DNA of 64,000 nucleotides from CAG-103 sp963627135 (GTDB taxonomy: Bacteria; Bacillota; Clostridia; Oscillospirales; Oscillospiraceae): NCBI GenBank assembly GCA_963627135.1, contig CAVFZY010000020.1, positions 62,001 to 126,000 of the forward strand, read 5' to 3'. The notes under the pieces are model-generated. The model saw only the letters and a program-made list of their open reading frames with translations. It searched no databases and was not told the origin of the DNA. This document shows positions 45,658 through 54,005 of the stretch, one piece after another. The position numbers and the translations under genes are program-made. Position 1 is the first letter of the stretch; each line of letters starts with the position of its first letter.

Positions 45658-46721
45658 ACCGCTGCCTCCTCAAGAATGTCCCGGATCGCTGCGATCAGGG
45701 TCTGCATCTGCGCCATGGTGCCGATCGTGATGCGGCTGTAATCGCAGATACGGGATTTATCAAAGTGGCGCACGAGCACGCCGCGCGCTTTGAGCGCCCG
45801 GTAAAGCGCCGCACCGCCGATACGGTCGGACCTGGCAAAGACGAAGTTTGCCTGCGACGGCAGGACCGTGAAACCGAGCGCCTCGAGCTGCGCTGTCGTC
45901 CAAGCGCGGGTGGCCATGATCGTGCGGCAGTTGGCCATGTAGTATTCGTTATCCGCCAGCGCCGCCATACCAGCCGCAGCCGTCATGCGGTTGACGGTGT
46001 AAGGGTTCATGGCATACTTGATGGTGTTGAGATCAGCAATCAGCTGCGCATTGCCGATACCGAAGCCAAGCCGCGCGCCCGCAAGCGAGCGGGATTTGGA
46101 AAACGTGCCGGCAACGAGCAGATTCTCATACCTGTCCACAAGCCGAACGGCGCTCTCGGCGCCAAAATCAACATACGCCTCGTCAACAAGAACGATGTTG
46201 TCCGGATTGCTGCGGAGAATCTTCTCAATGTCGGACAACGGCAGACTCAGGCCGGTCGGTGCGTTGGGGTTTGTGATGACGATGTGCTTGCCGATGCCGA
46301 GATAATCCGCCGGGTCGAGCCGAAAATCCTCCCGGAGTGGGATCTCCGTGTACGGGATGTGGTTCAGGTCCGCGATCACGGGGTAAAAGCCATAAGTGAT
46401 GTCGGCAAAGGCCAGCGGATGTGCTTCATCTGCAAAGGCCATGAATGCGAGGTTCAGCAGCTCATCCGAACCGTTGGTCATGAGTACCTGCTGCGGCTGC
46501 ACGCCGAACATCTCCGCCATTTTGGCGCGCAGGTCGGTGCACTCGGGATCGGAATACAGCTGCAGCTTCCGGCTCTCGGCCTCGGCCGCCCGCACCACGG
46601 ACGCCGACGGTGGGAACGGCGACTCATTCGTGTTGAGCTTCACATATTGCTGGTCATGCGGCTGCTCGCCGGGCACATACGGCACCAGCGATGCAAACCG
46701 CTGCGTAAAATAACGGCTCAT
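45654..46721 (-). CDS. hisC: Histidinol-phosphate aminotransferase
   Basis: PLP transaminase producing histidinol phosphate. 355 residues, class I/II aminotransferase. Landmarks: KLNTNESPFPPSASVVRAAE, VLMTNGSDELLNLAFMAFAD, ITNPNAPTGLSLPLSDIEKI, VLVDEAYVDFG, and the lysine-bearing loop VAGTFSKSRSLAGARLGFGI. Start MSRYFTQRFASLVPYVPGEQ. Overlaps hisD by 4 bases. Confidence 0.96.
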   Translation of the reverse strand: MSRYFTQRFASLVPYVPGEQPHDQQYVKLNTNESPFPPSASVVRAAEAESRKLQLYSDPECTDLRAKMAEMFGVQPQQVLMTNGSDELLNLAFMAFADEAHPLAFADITYGFYPVIADLNHIPYTEIPLREDFRLDPADYLGIGKHIVITNPNAPTGLSLPLSDIEKILRSNPDNIVLVDEAYVDFGAESAVRLVDRYENLLVAGTFSKSRSLAGARLGFGIGNAQLIADLNTIKYAMNPYTVNRMTAAAGMAALADNEYYMANCRTIMATRAWTTAQLEALGFTVLPSQANFVFARSDRIGGAALYRALKARGVLVRHFDKSRICDYSRITIGTMAQMQTLIAAIRDILEEAAV

Positions 46722-47998
46722 ATCTTTCCGAAACGGCTGAGCACGCTCCTGGCGTGTCCGTCGAGTCCCTCCTTGTTAGCAAAGTAGGCGATCTTGTCCA
46801 CGACGGCCTCAAGCGCGCCGGCGGAGTAGTAAGTAAACTGGGACTTCTTCACGAAATCATCCACGGACAGCGGCGAGGCAAAGTGCGCCGCACCGCCGGT
46901 GGGCAGCGTGTGGTTCGGACCGGCGAAGTAATCGCCGAGTGCCTCGGGGCAGTTCTTACCGAGGAAGATGGAGCCCGCGTTTTTGATCTTGTCGAGGTAA
47001 TCAAAGGGATTGTCCACACACAGCTCCAGGTGCTCAGGCGCGATCTCATTGGCGATGTCAATGGCCTTCCTAAGGTCGTTTTCAGCCACAATGATCTTGC
47101 CATTGCGCTCGATGGACGCACGCGCGATCTCCTCACGCGGCAGCAGCGGGAGCTGACGCTCGAGCTCGGCGCTGACCTGTTCGGCAAAGGCGAAGCTGTC
47201 CGTCACGAGAATGGCTGTGGCCATCTTGTCGTGCTCGGCCTGCGAGAGCATGTCAGCCGCAACAATGGCGGGATCGCAGGTCGCGTCCGCCACAACCAGA
47301 ATCTCACTCGGTCCGGCGACCAGATCAATGGACACCTTACCGAAGACCTGTTTTTTCGCCTCGGCCACGTAGGCGTTGCCAGGGCCGACGATCTTGTCCA
47401 CGCACGGGATGCTCTCGGTGCCGTAGGCCAGCGCGGCGATCGCCTGCGCGCCGCCGACTTTGAAAATGCGATCCGCGCCCGCGACCTTTGCCGCCGCCAG
47501 AATCGCGGGGTCGATCTTGCCGTCCGCGCCCGGCGGCGTGACGGTGATGAGCTGCGCGCAGCCGGCAATCTTCGCGGGCACGGTGTTCATGAGCACCGTG
47601 GACGGGTACGCCGCCGTGCCGCCCGGAACGTACATCCCGACGCGGGCGATGGGCGTGATCTTCTGGCCGAGGACAACGCCGTCTTTTTCGCTGATGACAA
47701 AGTTCCGGCGCACCTGCTGGCTGTGATAGGTGCGGATGTTCTCCGCCGCCTCTTCGAGAATGGCCACAAATTCCGGTCCGATCGCGGCAAACGCCTCGTC
47801 GATCTCGGCCTGCGTGACCTCGAACGACGTAAGGTCGGCCTTGTCAAACTTCTTCGTGTAGGCAAATAGCGCCTTGTCGCCGTTGGCGCGCACATCGGCA
47901 ATAATATCGGCCACGACATCCGAGACGTTATCGGTCGCGCTCTCACGGGCGAAGATCTCGCTGTTGGGGACCTCGCCATAGTTATAGATCTGAATCAT
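46718..47998 (-). CDS. hisD: Histidinol dehydrogenase
   Basis: NAD-dependent zinc enzyme for the last two oxidations to histidine. 426 residues. Family segments: PIARVGMYVPGGTAAYPSTV, GGAQAIAALAYGTESIPCVD-KIVGPGN, DLVAGPSEILVVAD (zinc region), ADMLSQAEHDKMATAILVTD and GPNHTLPTGGAAHFASPLSV. Its start lies inside the end of hisG (17-base overlap). Confidence 0.97.
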   Translation of the reverse strand: MIQIYNYGEVPNSEIFARESATDNVSDVVADIIADVRANGDKALFAYTKKFDKADLTSFEVTQAEIDEAFAAIGPEFVAILEEAAENIRTYHSQQVRRNFVISEKDGVVLGQKITPIARVGMYVPGGTAAYPSTVLMNTVPAKIAGCAQLITVTPPGADGKIDPAILAAAKVAGADRIFKVGGAQAIAALAYGTESIPCVDKIVGPGNAYVAEAKKQVFGKVSIDLVAGPSEILVVADATCDPAIVAADMLSQAEHDKMATAILVTDSFAFAEQVSAELERQLPLLPREEIARASIERNGKIIVAENDLRKAIDIANEIAPEHLELCVDNPFDYLDKIKNAGSIFLGKNCPEALGDYFAGPNHTLPTGGAAHFASPLSVDDFVKKSQFTYYSAGALEAVVDKIAYFANKEGLDGHARSVLSRFGKI

Positions 47999-48617
47999 AT
48001 GGGATCTGCTCCTTCATTTTCTGAACGATCTGCTCAATCTGGCGGCCTTTGAATTTGAACGCCGCACGGTTTGCGATCAGCCGCGCGCTGATCGGCAGGA
48101 TCACTGCCTTAACTTCCAGATGGTTTTCGCGCAGCGTCGTGCCGGTTTCCACAATGTCCACGATTACATCGGACAGACCCAGCAGCGGCGCGAGCTCAAT
48201 GGAACCGTTGAGCTTGATGATATCAATGTCGCGGCCGAGGCCGGAATAGTAATCCGAGGCGATGTTGACAAACTTCGTCGCTACGCGTAGCGTGCGCTCG
48301 CCATCGTCATAAAAGTCATTCGGCCCGGCCACTGCCATGCGGCACCTGCCGATGTTCAGGTCCAGCAGCTCGTAAATATTCGGTGTGTATTCCAGCAGGA
48401 TGTCCTTGCCTGCGACACCGATATCCGCCGCGCCGCGCTCGACATAAATGGACACGTCCGACGGCTTGACCCAGAAGTAGCGGATGCCGAGATCCGGATT
48501 TTCAAAGATGAGCTTCCGGTTCGTCTCACGGATGGCCGGGCAGGCATAGCCCGCCGCCTCAAACATATCGTAGACCTTCTCACCGAGCCGCCCCTTGGGA
48601 AGTGCAATGTTGAGCAT
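47982..48617 (-). CDS. hisG: ATP phosphoribosyltransferase, short form (catalytic)
   Basis: First committed enzyme of the pathway. 211 residues, the short form lacking the C-terminal ACT-like domain, so it needs HisZ, encoded directly upstream. Landmarks: MLNIALPKGRLGEKVYDMFE, YVERGAADIGVAGKDILLEY, RVATKFVNIASDYYSGLGRD and SDVIVDIVETGTTLRENHLE with the PRPP site. The start overlaps the hisZ stop (TGATG). Confidence 0.97.
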   Translation of the reverse strand: MLNIALPKGRLGEKVYDMFEAAGYACPAIRETNRKLIFENPDLGIRYFWVKPSDVSIYVERGAADIGVAGKDILLEYTPNIYELLDLNIGRCRMAVAGPNDFYDDGERTLRVATKFVNIASDYYSGLGRDIDIIKLNGSIELAPLLGLSDVIVDIVETGTTLRENHLEVKAVILPISARLIANRAAFKFKGRQIEQIVQKMKEQIPYDSDL

Positions 48618-49708
48618 CAGCGCCCCTCCCTTCTCAGATCGACCGTCTCGCGCCAGCGCAGCTTGTCAGGCACGGCCTTCTGGGCACTCACGGTCTTACC
48701 GGCGGCGACCAGTTCCCGGACCGCCTGCGTAACGGCGGCGCTTCCGGCCGCAGCGTCATACAGCAGCAGAACATCGACATCATAGTCCGCGCGGTCCTGC
48801 CGAAGCTGCTCAAGCAGGTCAAGATACATGGCAAAACCAATGGCGCCGGAGCGGCGGCCGAGCTTTTCCATCATGCGGTCGTACTGGCCGCCGACCAGCA
48901 CGCCGTCGCAGATGCCGTCGAGATAACCTTTGAACACGAAGCCGTTATAGTAGTTCATGCTGTTGACGACGGAGAAATCAAACACAATGCGCTCGCTGTG
49001 GGGCGCGGCATCGAGCAGTGTCGAGAGCATATCCAGCTCCGTGATCTCGTCCGCCGGGCAGACGGCACGCAGCGCGTCGAGCACCTGACACCGCGCGCCA
49101 TAGGCCGTGATGAACACCGTAAGCGTCTGCGCCGCCTGCGCACCAACACCATATTCCCGGCAGAGTCGCTGCAGGTCGTGTGCGTTTTTCTCTGCGATGC
49201 ACACAAGCGCCCGCTCGCGGAACCCTTCATCCGGGCAAGCGCGCGTCAGCGCCGCCGACATCACGCCCAGATGCGAGATCTCGAGCACGAAATCGTCCGA
49301 AATCAGCGCCAGACTCTGCACTGCGAGTGAAATGACTTCATAGACATCATACAGATCCGTATCGCCGATGCACTCCAGCCCCGCCTGCATGATCTCCTTG
49401 AAGCGGTGCGTGCGCTCTGAAACGCGGTAGACGTTCTCATTATAGTAGACCTTCTGCTTGATGCCGGGTGCATCTTCACCGCCGCGGATGATGGACAGCG
49501 TCACGTCCGGCTTGAGTGCCAGCAGCTTCCCGTTCGTGTCGTTGAAGGTGATGACGCGGTCACTGACGAGAAAGTCCTTGTTGCGGACATAGAGCTCATA
49601 CTCTTCAAACTTGCTCATCCTGTATGGCAGATAGCCGTACTTCCGATAAAGGTCGCGCAGGTGAAAGACCGCTAATTCCTCGCTCCGGAGCAGATTTTCA
49701 TCCAGCAT
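48617..49708 (-). CDS. hisZ: ATP phosphoribosyltransferase regulatory subunit
   Basis: Catalytically inactive histidyl-tRNA synthetase homologue that combines with short HisG and carries the histidine feedback site. About 363 residues. Class II synthetase-like motifs remain: LYRKYGYLPYRMSKFEEYEL, LLALKPDVTLSIIRG, YYNENVYRVSERTHRFKEIM-QAGLE and a late YDRMMEKLGRRSGAIGFAM. I start it at 49708, with GGGAGG 6 bases upstream; it overlaps the yerC/hisR end by 11 bases. Confidence 0.95.
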   Translation of the reverse strand: MLDENLLRSEELAVFHLRDLYRKYGYLPYRMSKFEEYELYVRNKDFLVSDRVITFNDTNGKLLALKPDVTLSIIRGGEDAPGIKQKVYYNENVYRVSERTHRFKEIMQAGLECIGDTDLYDVYEVISLAVQSLALISDDFVLEISHLGVMSAALTRACPDEGFRERALVCIAEKNAHDLQRLCREYGVGAQAAQTLTVFITAYGARCQVLDALRAVCPADEITELDMLSTLLDAAPHSERIVFDFSVVNSMNYYNGFVFKGYLDGICDGVLVGGQYDRMMEKLGRRSGAIGFAMYLDLLEQLRQDRADYDVDVLLLYDAAAGSAAVTQAVRELVAAGKTVSAQKAVPDKLRWRETVDLRREGR

Positions 49709-50000
49709 GGTCACCCTCCCCATCACAGCGTCCGATCACCAGCCGGTAGCCGCCGGTGCCGTATTCATAGCATTTGCTGATGCGGCTGATGGTCGCCGTG
49801 CTCACGCCGGTTTTTTTGCTGATCTGCGCATAGCTCGCACCCTCGGCCAGCATCTTGGTCACCGTCAGGCGCTGGGCAATGTTCAGGACTTCCTTAATCG
49901 TGCAGATGTCCTCCAGAAATGCATAACATTCCTCCTGCGTGCGCAGACTCAGCAGTGCCTGACACAGGCCGTCTGTACTTTCATTATGCCAATCGCTCAT
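49698..50000 (-). CDS. hisR: YerC/YecD (HisR) TrpR-like histidine repressor
   Basis: 100 residues of the TrpR-related YerC/YecD family. The middle contains the TrpR-type helix-turn-helix: IAQRLTVTKMLAEGASYAQI followed by SKKTGVSTATISRISKCYEY. YerC has been proposed as a repressor of histidine biosynthesis genes in Bacillota (HisR). Its position as first gene of the his operon, directly behind repeated dyads, fits autoregulation. I use the ATG at 50000 with GAGGT just upstream; a GTG four codons earlier is in frame. Confidence 0.9.
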   Translation of the reverse strand: MSDWHNESTDGLCQALLSLRTQEECYAFLEDICTIKEVLNIAQRLTVTKMLAEGASYAQISKKTGVSTATISRISKCYEYGTGGYRLVIGRCDGEGDHAG

Positions 50001-50015
50001 AGCGCACCTCACGAT

Positions 50016-50060
50016 CTAATGATTTAGCAGAATGCCACTTTAGCTTGCTAACACATTAGC
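50016..50060. promoter_or_regulatory. Operator array for the his operon (candidate HisR sites)
   Basis: Two dyads share the form CTAA-N4-TTAG: GCTAA-CACA-TTAGC (50047-50060), covering the -10 box, and CTAA-TGAT-TTAG (50016-50027), between promoter and first gene. A third, TTAGC-TT-GCTAA (50040-50051), overlaps the first. Spacing between the outer centres is about 32 bases, or three helical turns. Confidence 0.7.
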
Positions 50061-50081
50061 ACGAACGTGCCATGATGTCAA
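50053..50081 (-). promoter_or_regulatory. his operon promoter
   Basis: TTGACA (complement of 50076-50081), a 17-base spacer and TAATGT (complement of 50053-50058), about 50 bases before the first gene. Confidence 0.75.
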
Positions 50082-50118
50082 CACTGGAATTCGTTTTTGT
50101 CTGTCTGCACAGGCAAGT

Positions 50119-50141
50119 GCCGGAACCAGATGGGTTCCGGC
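50119..50141. repeat. Second hairpin behind the YbaK-domain gene
   Basis: A perfect 9-base stem GCCGGAACC/GGTTCCGGC with a 5-base loop, no T-run. It lies downstream of the strong terminator at 50160-50196 and just upstream of the his promoter. It may back up termination. Confidence 0.4.
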
Positions 50142-50159
50142 AACATTTTGCCGGAACAC

Positions 50160-50196
50160 AAAAACGCAGGCGGATGCCAGATGCATCCGCCTGCGT
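50160..50196 (-). terminator. Terminator of the YbaK-domain gene
   Basis: ACGCAGGCGGATG (50164-50176) pairs perfectly with CATCCGCCTGCGT (50184-50196), followed on the minus strand by TTTTTG. The 60 bases between it and the gene end hold nothing else recognisable. Confidence 0.9.
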
Positions 50197-50261
50197 GCAT
50201 GTCCAGTTTTTCGGGAAAGTACACGCCAACCTTTCCGAGCCGCCGGGTATGCTGCACCGTG

Positions 50262-50801
50262 TCACACCTCCACGATCTGCGCAGTCCTGTGTGTATATGG
50301 CAGCACGTCCCGGAGCACACGCGCGGTCTTCAGCTTCATGTACCCGGTCGTCACGCCGTCGCTGCAGCCATACCACTCGCTCTCGGCGACCGCTTTGTCC
50401 ACGACCACCTGCACAGGCCGGGCGCTGTCGAGCAGAACGCTGAAGATCGTCGCGGCGCCGATCTTCGTCCCCAGCATGGTCTCCATTTTCTCCGCCGGGG
50501 CAAACGACAGCCGGGCAATGCCCAGCGCCGCGCTCAGATCTTTCGAACGGAACGGCTTGTCGCCGCGCGTAATGAACAGGTAAAACGCCGTCTGCTTCCG
50601 GTCGCATAAAAACAGGGTCTTGACCATGTCCATGTCCAGCTTCCGGTCGATGTCCGCACAGTCCTCCATTGTAATGACTTCGTCCGTGTCAACGCGCTGA
50701 AACGGGATCTGCAGCTGCTCGAGGCAGTCATAAACTTTGCTGCGCAGTTCCGTCTCGCAGTGCGCGGGGCGCGTCATCTGAATTTCACTGACCCATATCA
50801 T
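50262..50801 (-). CDS. YbaK-domain aminoacyl-tRNA deacylase (ProX-like)
   Basis: 179 residues of the YbaK/ProRS-editing family, of the PrdX/ProX branch that deacylates Ala-tRNA(Pro). Landmarks: YDCLEQLQIPFQRVDTDEVI, KTLFLCDRKQTAFYLFITRG with the family lysine, FAPAEKMETMLGTKIGAATI and VVVDKAVAESEWYGCSDGVT. I start at 50801 (MIWVSEIQMTRPAHCETELR) behind AAGGCGA; a longer reading adds a cysteine-rich stretch with no family match. Exact substrate is not certain from sequence. Single-gene unit. Confidence 0.85.
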   Translation of the reverse strand: MIWVSEIQMTRPAHCETELRSKVYDCLEQLQIPFQRVDTDEVITMEDCADIDRKLDMDMVKTLFLCDRKQTAFYLFITRGDKPFRSKDLSAALGIARLSFAPAEKMETMLGTKIGAATIFSVLLDSARPVQVVVDKAVAESEWYGCSDGVTTGYMKLKTARVLRDVLPYTHRTAQIVEV

Positions 50802-50904
50802 CGGATCGCCTTCTCTCTGAAAAAATCGGATCCAGTATAGCATGCGCGCAAAAATGCAAAAAGCGAATGTTTTGCATGCATCACATACTGATTCCGCATG
50901 AAAG

Positions 50905-50944
50905 GGTAAAAAAATATCCGCCTGCCGGAGCTGGCGGATATTTT
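50905..50944 (-). terminator. Terminator of the redox/dehydratase-like operon
   Basis: AAAATATCCGCC (50911-50922) pairs with GGCGGATATTTT (50933-50944), followed on the minus strand by seven T. Confidence 0.92.
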
Positions 50945-50951
50945 CTCGCAA

Positions 50952-51131
50952 TTACAGGTGCTGGTCGCGGTCGATCTTGTCGTAGTGCTTGAGCAGAATG
51001 CCCTCCATGACGGAGGTCAGCTTCATGTCCAGGTTCCAGAAATAGATGACAAACGTGACCACGAACGCGCCGAGCGCGCCGAGCGACACGCCCAGCAGGG
51101 CCTTGAGCAGCTTGCTTTTCAGATTGTTCAT
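50952..51131 (-). CDS. 59-aa single-span membrane protein
   Basis: A small gene with GGAG 7 bases before its ATG, 18 bases after the larger dehydratase-like gene and just ahead of the operon terminator. The protein begins MNNLKSKLLKALLGVSLGAL, has one hydrophobic span (about 11-33, LGVSLGALGAFVVTFVIYFW) and ends in a charged cytoplasmic or external tail with KHYDKIDRDQHL. I recognise no family. Position and ribosome binding site make it very probably real and part of the operon. It could anchor or regulate the soluble redox proteins at the membrane, but this is speculation. Confidence 0.75.
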   Translation of the reverse strand: MNNLKSKLLKALLGVSLGALGAFVVTFVIYFWNLDMKLTSVMEGILLKHYDKIDRDQHL

Positions 51132-51149
51132 GTTCGATCTCCTCTCTGA

Positions 51150-52715
51150 TTACCAGGACTTGTCGTCCTTCAGAATCTCCAGGCTCGGATCCACAGGCTC
51201 TTCCTGCATGACGGTGCGCATATAATCATTGACCTGCTGGCGCACGCCCTGACGCGAGACCACACGCGGGTCAAACAGATCGTGCGTGACCCAGATGAGG
51301 TGGATACCGTGCTCACGTGCGCGCTCCTCAAACAGGCCATGCATGCCGTCGAGCGCCTTGCAGCTCATGTGCTCCCAGAGGATGACCATGTCGGCGTTGA
51401 ACTGCTCGCAGAACTCCCAGAGCTCGTCGAGCAGGACCTTGTAGCCGCCGTGGGTGCGGTTGCGCATGATCATGTTCTCGGTCAGCCAGGCCATGTCGTA
51501 GTACGCCTGCTCGCGGTTGGCCGGCGTGTCCTCCGTGACGAGTTCGCGCGTCGAGACCATGGAGAGCATATCTGTCAGCGGCACGATACCCCAGCAGTTG
51601 AGCAGCCAGACAAGGAAGTCCATGTAAAAGTGCGACTGCACGCCCCAGACGATGGCGCGGTGGCGGTACTCATTGGCGGCCTTCTTCTGCTTGTGGTAGG
51701 CGCGCTCGGCGAGCTGGGTGATCTTGCGGTCCACCTCGCGGAACGCGGGCACCTTGCCGCAAATGGCCATGTAGTTCGTTTCCGTATACAGCGCGAGGTT
51801 GGAGCCGAAGACCTGCGGGTAGTCGGTCTTGTTCATCTCCAGCCACTCGAGGCGGCACTTGGTGGCGTAGTTCACGCGCTCGGCGCACTCGAAGTACGCC
51901 TTCCAGTCCCACTGCTCGCCGGTGTGCTCTTCGATGAAGGCAATAGCGTTTTTGATCTCCTGTGCGGCGTAATCCTGCACATCGTCCTCGCGGTGGCGCA
52001 GGGGCGCGGCGAGCTGGAACACCGGGATGCCGTCCTCGAGCTCAAGGCGCTTGGAGATAACACCGTTGCCGAGCAGAGACCCGTCACACGTCGTGTTGCA
52101 CTGCACGGCGCAGGCGCCGAGCACCGGGGCGTCATCGTCAATGGACACGCCGGCCTCTGCCTCCGGCATCGGGCAGACGTCGCCCGCGAGGCCGTATTCC
52201 TGCGAGACATCGATATAATGCTCGGCGGCATGCTGGTTGAGCAGCACGGAGACGTAGGTCGACGGCGTCTCACGGCTCAGGCCCTTGAGCGTCGGGAAGC
52301 CCATCATGACGGCCGTCATCTCGTTTTCGTCCACGAGCACGACCTTGTCGGAGAACTTCTTGTCGTTGCCGATGCGGCGGTCGCCGCGGAAGAGGCCGTC
52401 GAGCAGCTTTGCCACGTCCTCGATGATGAGGTCCTGCTCCAGGTGGCAGATGCGCAGGTATTCATCACGCAGGCCCTGGGTGTGGCGGTCGACCATCATG
52501 GGCACAGCCAGATAGTTGGCCATCCAGCGATAGCGGAACATGGCCTTGATGTTGCGCGGCTTGGAGACCATCTTCGCCATGGTGATCCAGTTGTGCAGCC
52601 AGCGGGAATAATCATAGAGCGTGTCGGTCACGCCGCGCCATTCGCGGCGGCTGCGGACCTTGCCCTCGGTATAGAACTTACCGAAATTCTCACAGCCGAT
52701 TCTCTTGTTGGACAT
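51150..52715 (-). CDS. 2-hydroxyacyl-CoA dehydratase-family protein, larger subunit-like
   Basis: 521 residues, related to HgdA/HgdB, FldBC and BcrB/C subunits (2-hydroxyacyl-CoA dehydratase D-component). Candidate [4Fe-4S] ligands: Cys182 (DVCPMPEAEAG), the Cys203/207/211 group (GACAVQCNTTCDGSLLG) and Cys453 (WEHMSCKALDG), counting from a GTG one codon upstream. The C-terminal RVVSRQGVRQQVNDYMRTVM matches the family's last helix. It is larger than usual (about 380-480) because of N-terminal and middle additions. The ATG overlaps the stop of the partner gene. Substrate unknown; no activator ATPase is nearby. Confidence 0.82.
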   Translation of the reverse strand: MSNKRIGCENFGKFYTEGKVRSRREWRGVTDTLYDYSRWLHNWITMAKMVSKPRNIKAMFRYRWMANYLAVPMMVDRHTQGLRDEYLRICHLEQDLIIEDVAKLLDGLFRGDRRIGNDKKFSDKVVLVDENEMTAVMMGFPTLKGLSRETPSTYVSVLLNQHAAEHYIDVSQEYGLAGDVCPMPEAEAGVSIDDDAPVLGACAVQCNTTCDGSLLGNGVISKRLELEDGIPVFQLAAPLRHREDDVQDYAAQEIKNAIAFIEEHTGEQWDWKAYFECAERVNYATKCRLEWLEMNKTDYPQVFGSNLALYTETNYMAICGKVPAFREVDRKITQLAERAYHKQKKAANEYRHRAIVWGVQSHFYMDFLVWLLNCWGIVPLTDMLSMVSTRELVTEDTPANREQAYYDMAWLTENMIMRNRTHGGYKVLLDELWEFCEQFNADMVILWEHMSCKALDGMHGLFEERAREHGIHLIWVTHDLFDPRVVSRQGVRQQVNDYMRTVMQEEPVDPSLEILKDDKSW

Positions 52716-53911
52716 CACTGTTTCCCCCCTTGAATCTTCTTGATCTCCATGCTTTCCACGAATGCCTGCACACGGGTGCGCATCTGGCCGGAGGAGGCGA
52801 TGTTATACGGGCGGTCAACGGACAAAACGGGATAACCGTAGTCATCATTGAGGATGTGTGAGCCGAGCATGCGCTCATACGCCCACGGGTCGCAGAACTT
52901 GATCTGCTGATAAATGATGCCGTCGGCCTCGTACTCCTTGGCGAGCTGATTGACGTATTCGCGGCGGCCGATCATCTTGGGCATATTCATGTAGCGCGGG
53001 CACTGGGCGCGGTTCATGTACTGGCGGCAGATCTGGGTCAGCGCGTCCTCGTCGTCCGTCAGCGTGATCGGGTCGCGGCCCGGGAACGAGCCGTAGCAGA
53101 AGCGGTCAGCGCAGACATAGGCGCCGGTCTCCTCGACGAGCTTGATGAAGTCAATGTCGTCGACCTCGGAACCAACGACGACCACACGCGCACGGTACGG
53201 ATTCTTCTTGTCCGGGCGGCGGGTCTTGAGCTCCTTGAGCGTCTCGGCGAGCTTGTCGATGAGCAGATACTTCGGCGCGACATAGGTCGCGAGCGTGATG
53301 ACGTGGAATTCGTACCCCGTGATGCGCGGATTGGGGCCCTTGCGGTACTCGCCGATGGCGCGGATGAGCTCGCACACGCGGTTGTGCTCGGCAACGGCCT
53401 TGCGGATGGCCTCGTCCGAGACGTCGATGCCGTAAACATCGTGCAGCGGCGTGAGGATATGGTTGCGGCACTGGAGGACGTACAGATTCAGGCCGTTGTC
53501 ATCCGCCTTCATCGGGATCTCCATGTACTCGAAGAAGAACTTCGGCTTGTCCTTGCCCATGGTCTTGAGCAGCTCCATGTTCTCCACGGCGCGGTTCATC
53601 ATCGAGCAGCCGTCCGGCGTGATCATGCAGTCTGCAAAATTGTAGCCGCCCTCAATGGCGCGCTCAAGCAGCGCGCGGCTGTACTCGCACAGGAAGCTGG
53701 TCATGTAATACGTGGCCATTTCCATGGAACCGGTGCGCGGCGCGCGCAGGCGCGTCGAAAAAGCGCCGGGCAGGTTCAGCAGAGGCTCGGGTGTGTTTTC
53801 GCAGGCATAAGCAACGCAGATCTTCCCCTCGTTCTGCGCCTGTGCGATCAGGTCATTGTGCGCTTCCTGCAAAAGGTTTTCGAAGTACAAAAGATGTTTC
53901 AGATCTTTCAT
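52715..53911 (-). CDS. 2-hydroxyacyl-CoA dehydratase-family protein, HgdB-like
   Basis: 398 residues, normal family length. Landmarks: ICVAYACENTPEPLLNLPGA (residues 31-50), FADCMITPDGCSMMNRAVEN, RVVVVGSEVDDIDFIKLVEE, DGIIYQQIKFCDPWAYERML with Cys340, and the C-terminal SSGQMRTRVQAFVESME, all typical of HgdB/FldC-type subunits. Cys32, Cys37, Cys75, Cys95, Cys102 and Cys340 are candidate cluster ligands. Together with the next gene it should form an Fe-S heterodimer. The family includes dehydratases and benzoyl-CoA reductases, so the reaction cannot be fixed. Lies 94 bases after hypA. Confidence 0.87.
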   Translation of the reverse strand: MKDLKHLLYFENLLQEAHNDLIAQAQNEGKICVAYACENTPEPLLNLPGAFSTRLRAPRTGSMEMATYYMTSFLCEYSRALLERAIEGGYNFADCMITPDGCSMMNRAVENMELLKTMGKDKPKFFFEYMEIPMKADDNGLNLYVLQCRNHILTPLHDVYGIDVSDEAIRKAVAEHNRVCELIRAIGEYRKGPNPRITGYEFHVITLATYVAPKYLLIDKLAETLKELKTRRPDKKNPYRARVVVVGSEVDDIDFIKLVEETGAYVCADRFCYGSFPGRDPITLTDDEDALTQICRQYMNRAQCPRYMNMPKMIGRREYVNQLAKEYEADGIIYQQIKFCDPWAYERMLGSHILNDDYGYPVLSVDRPYNIASSGQMRTRVQAFVESMEIKKIQGGKQ

Positions 53912-54005
53912 GGTTCACTCCCTCTTCGTTTGCTTTTTTATCAAAAGCGGCTGCGCGACCGCTTCTGTTTCTAATGCTGTCCATAGACAGGGAGGCGTGC
54001 TGGGA

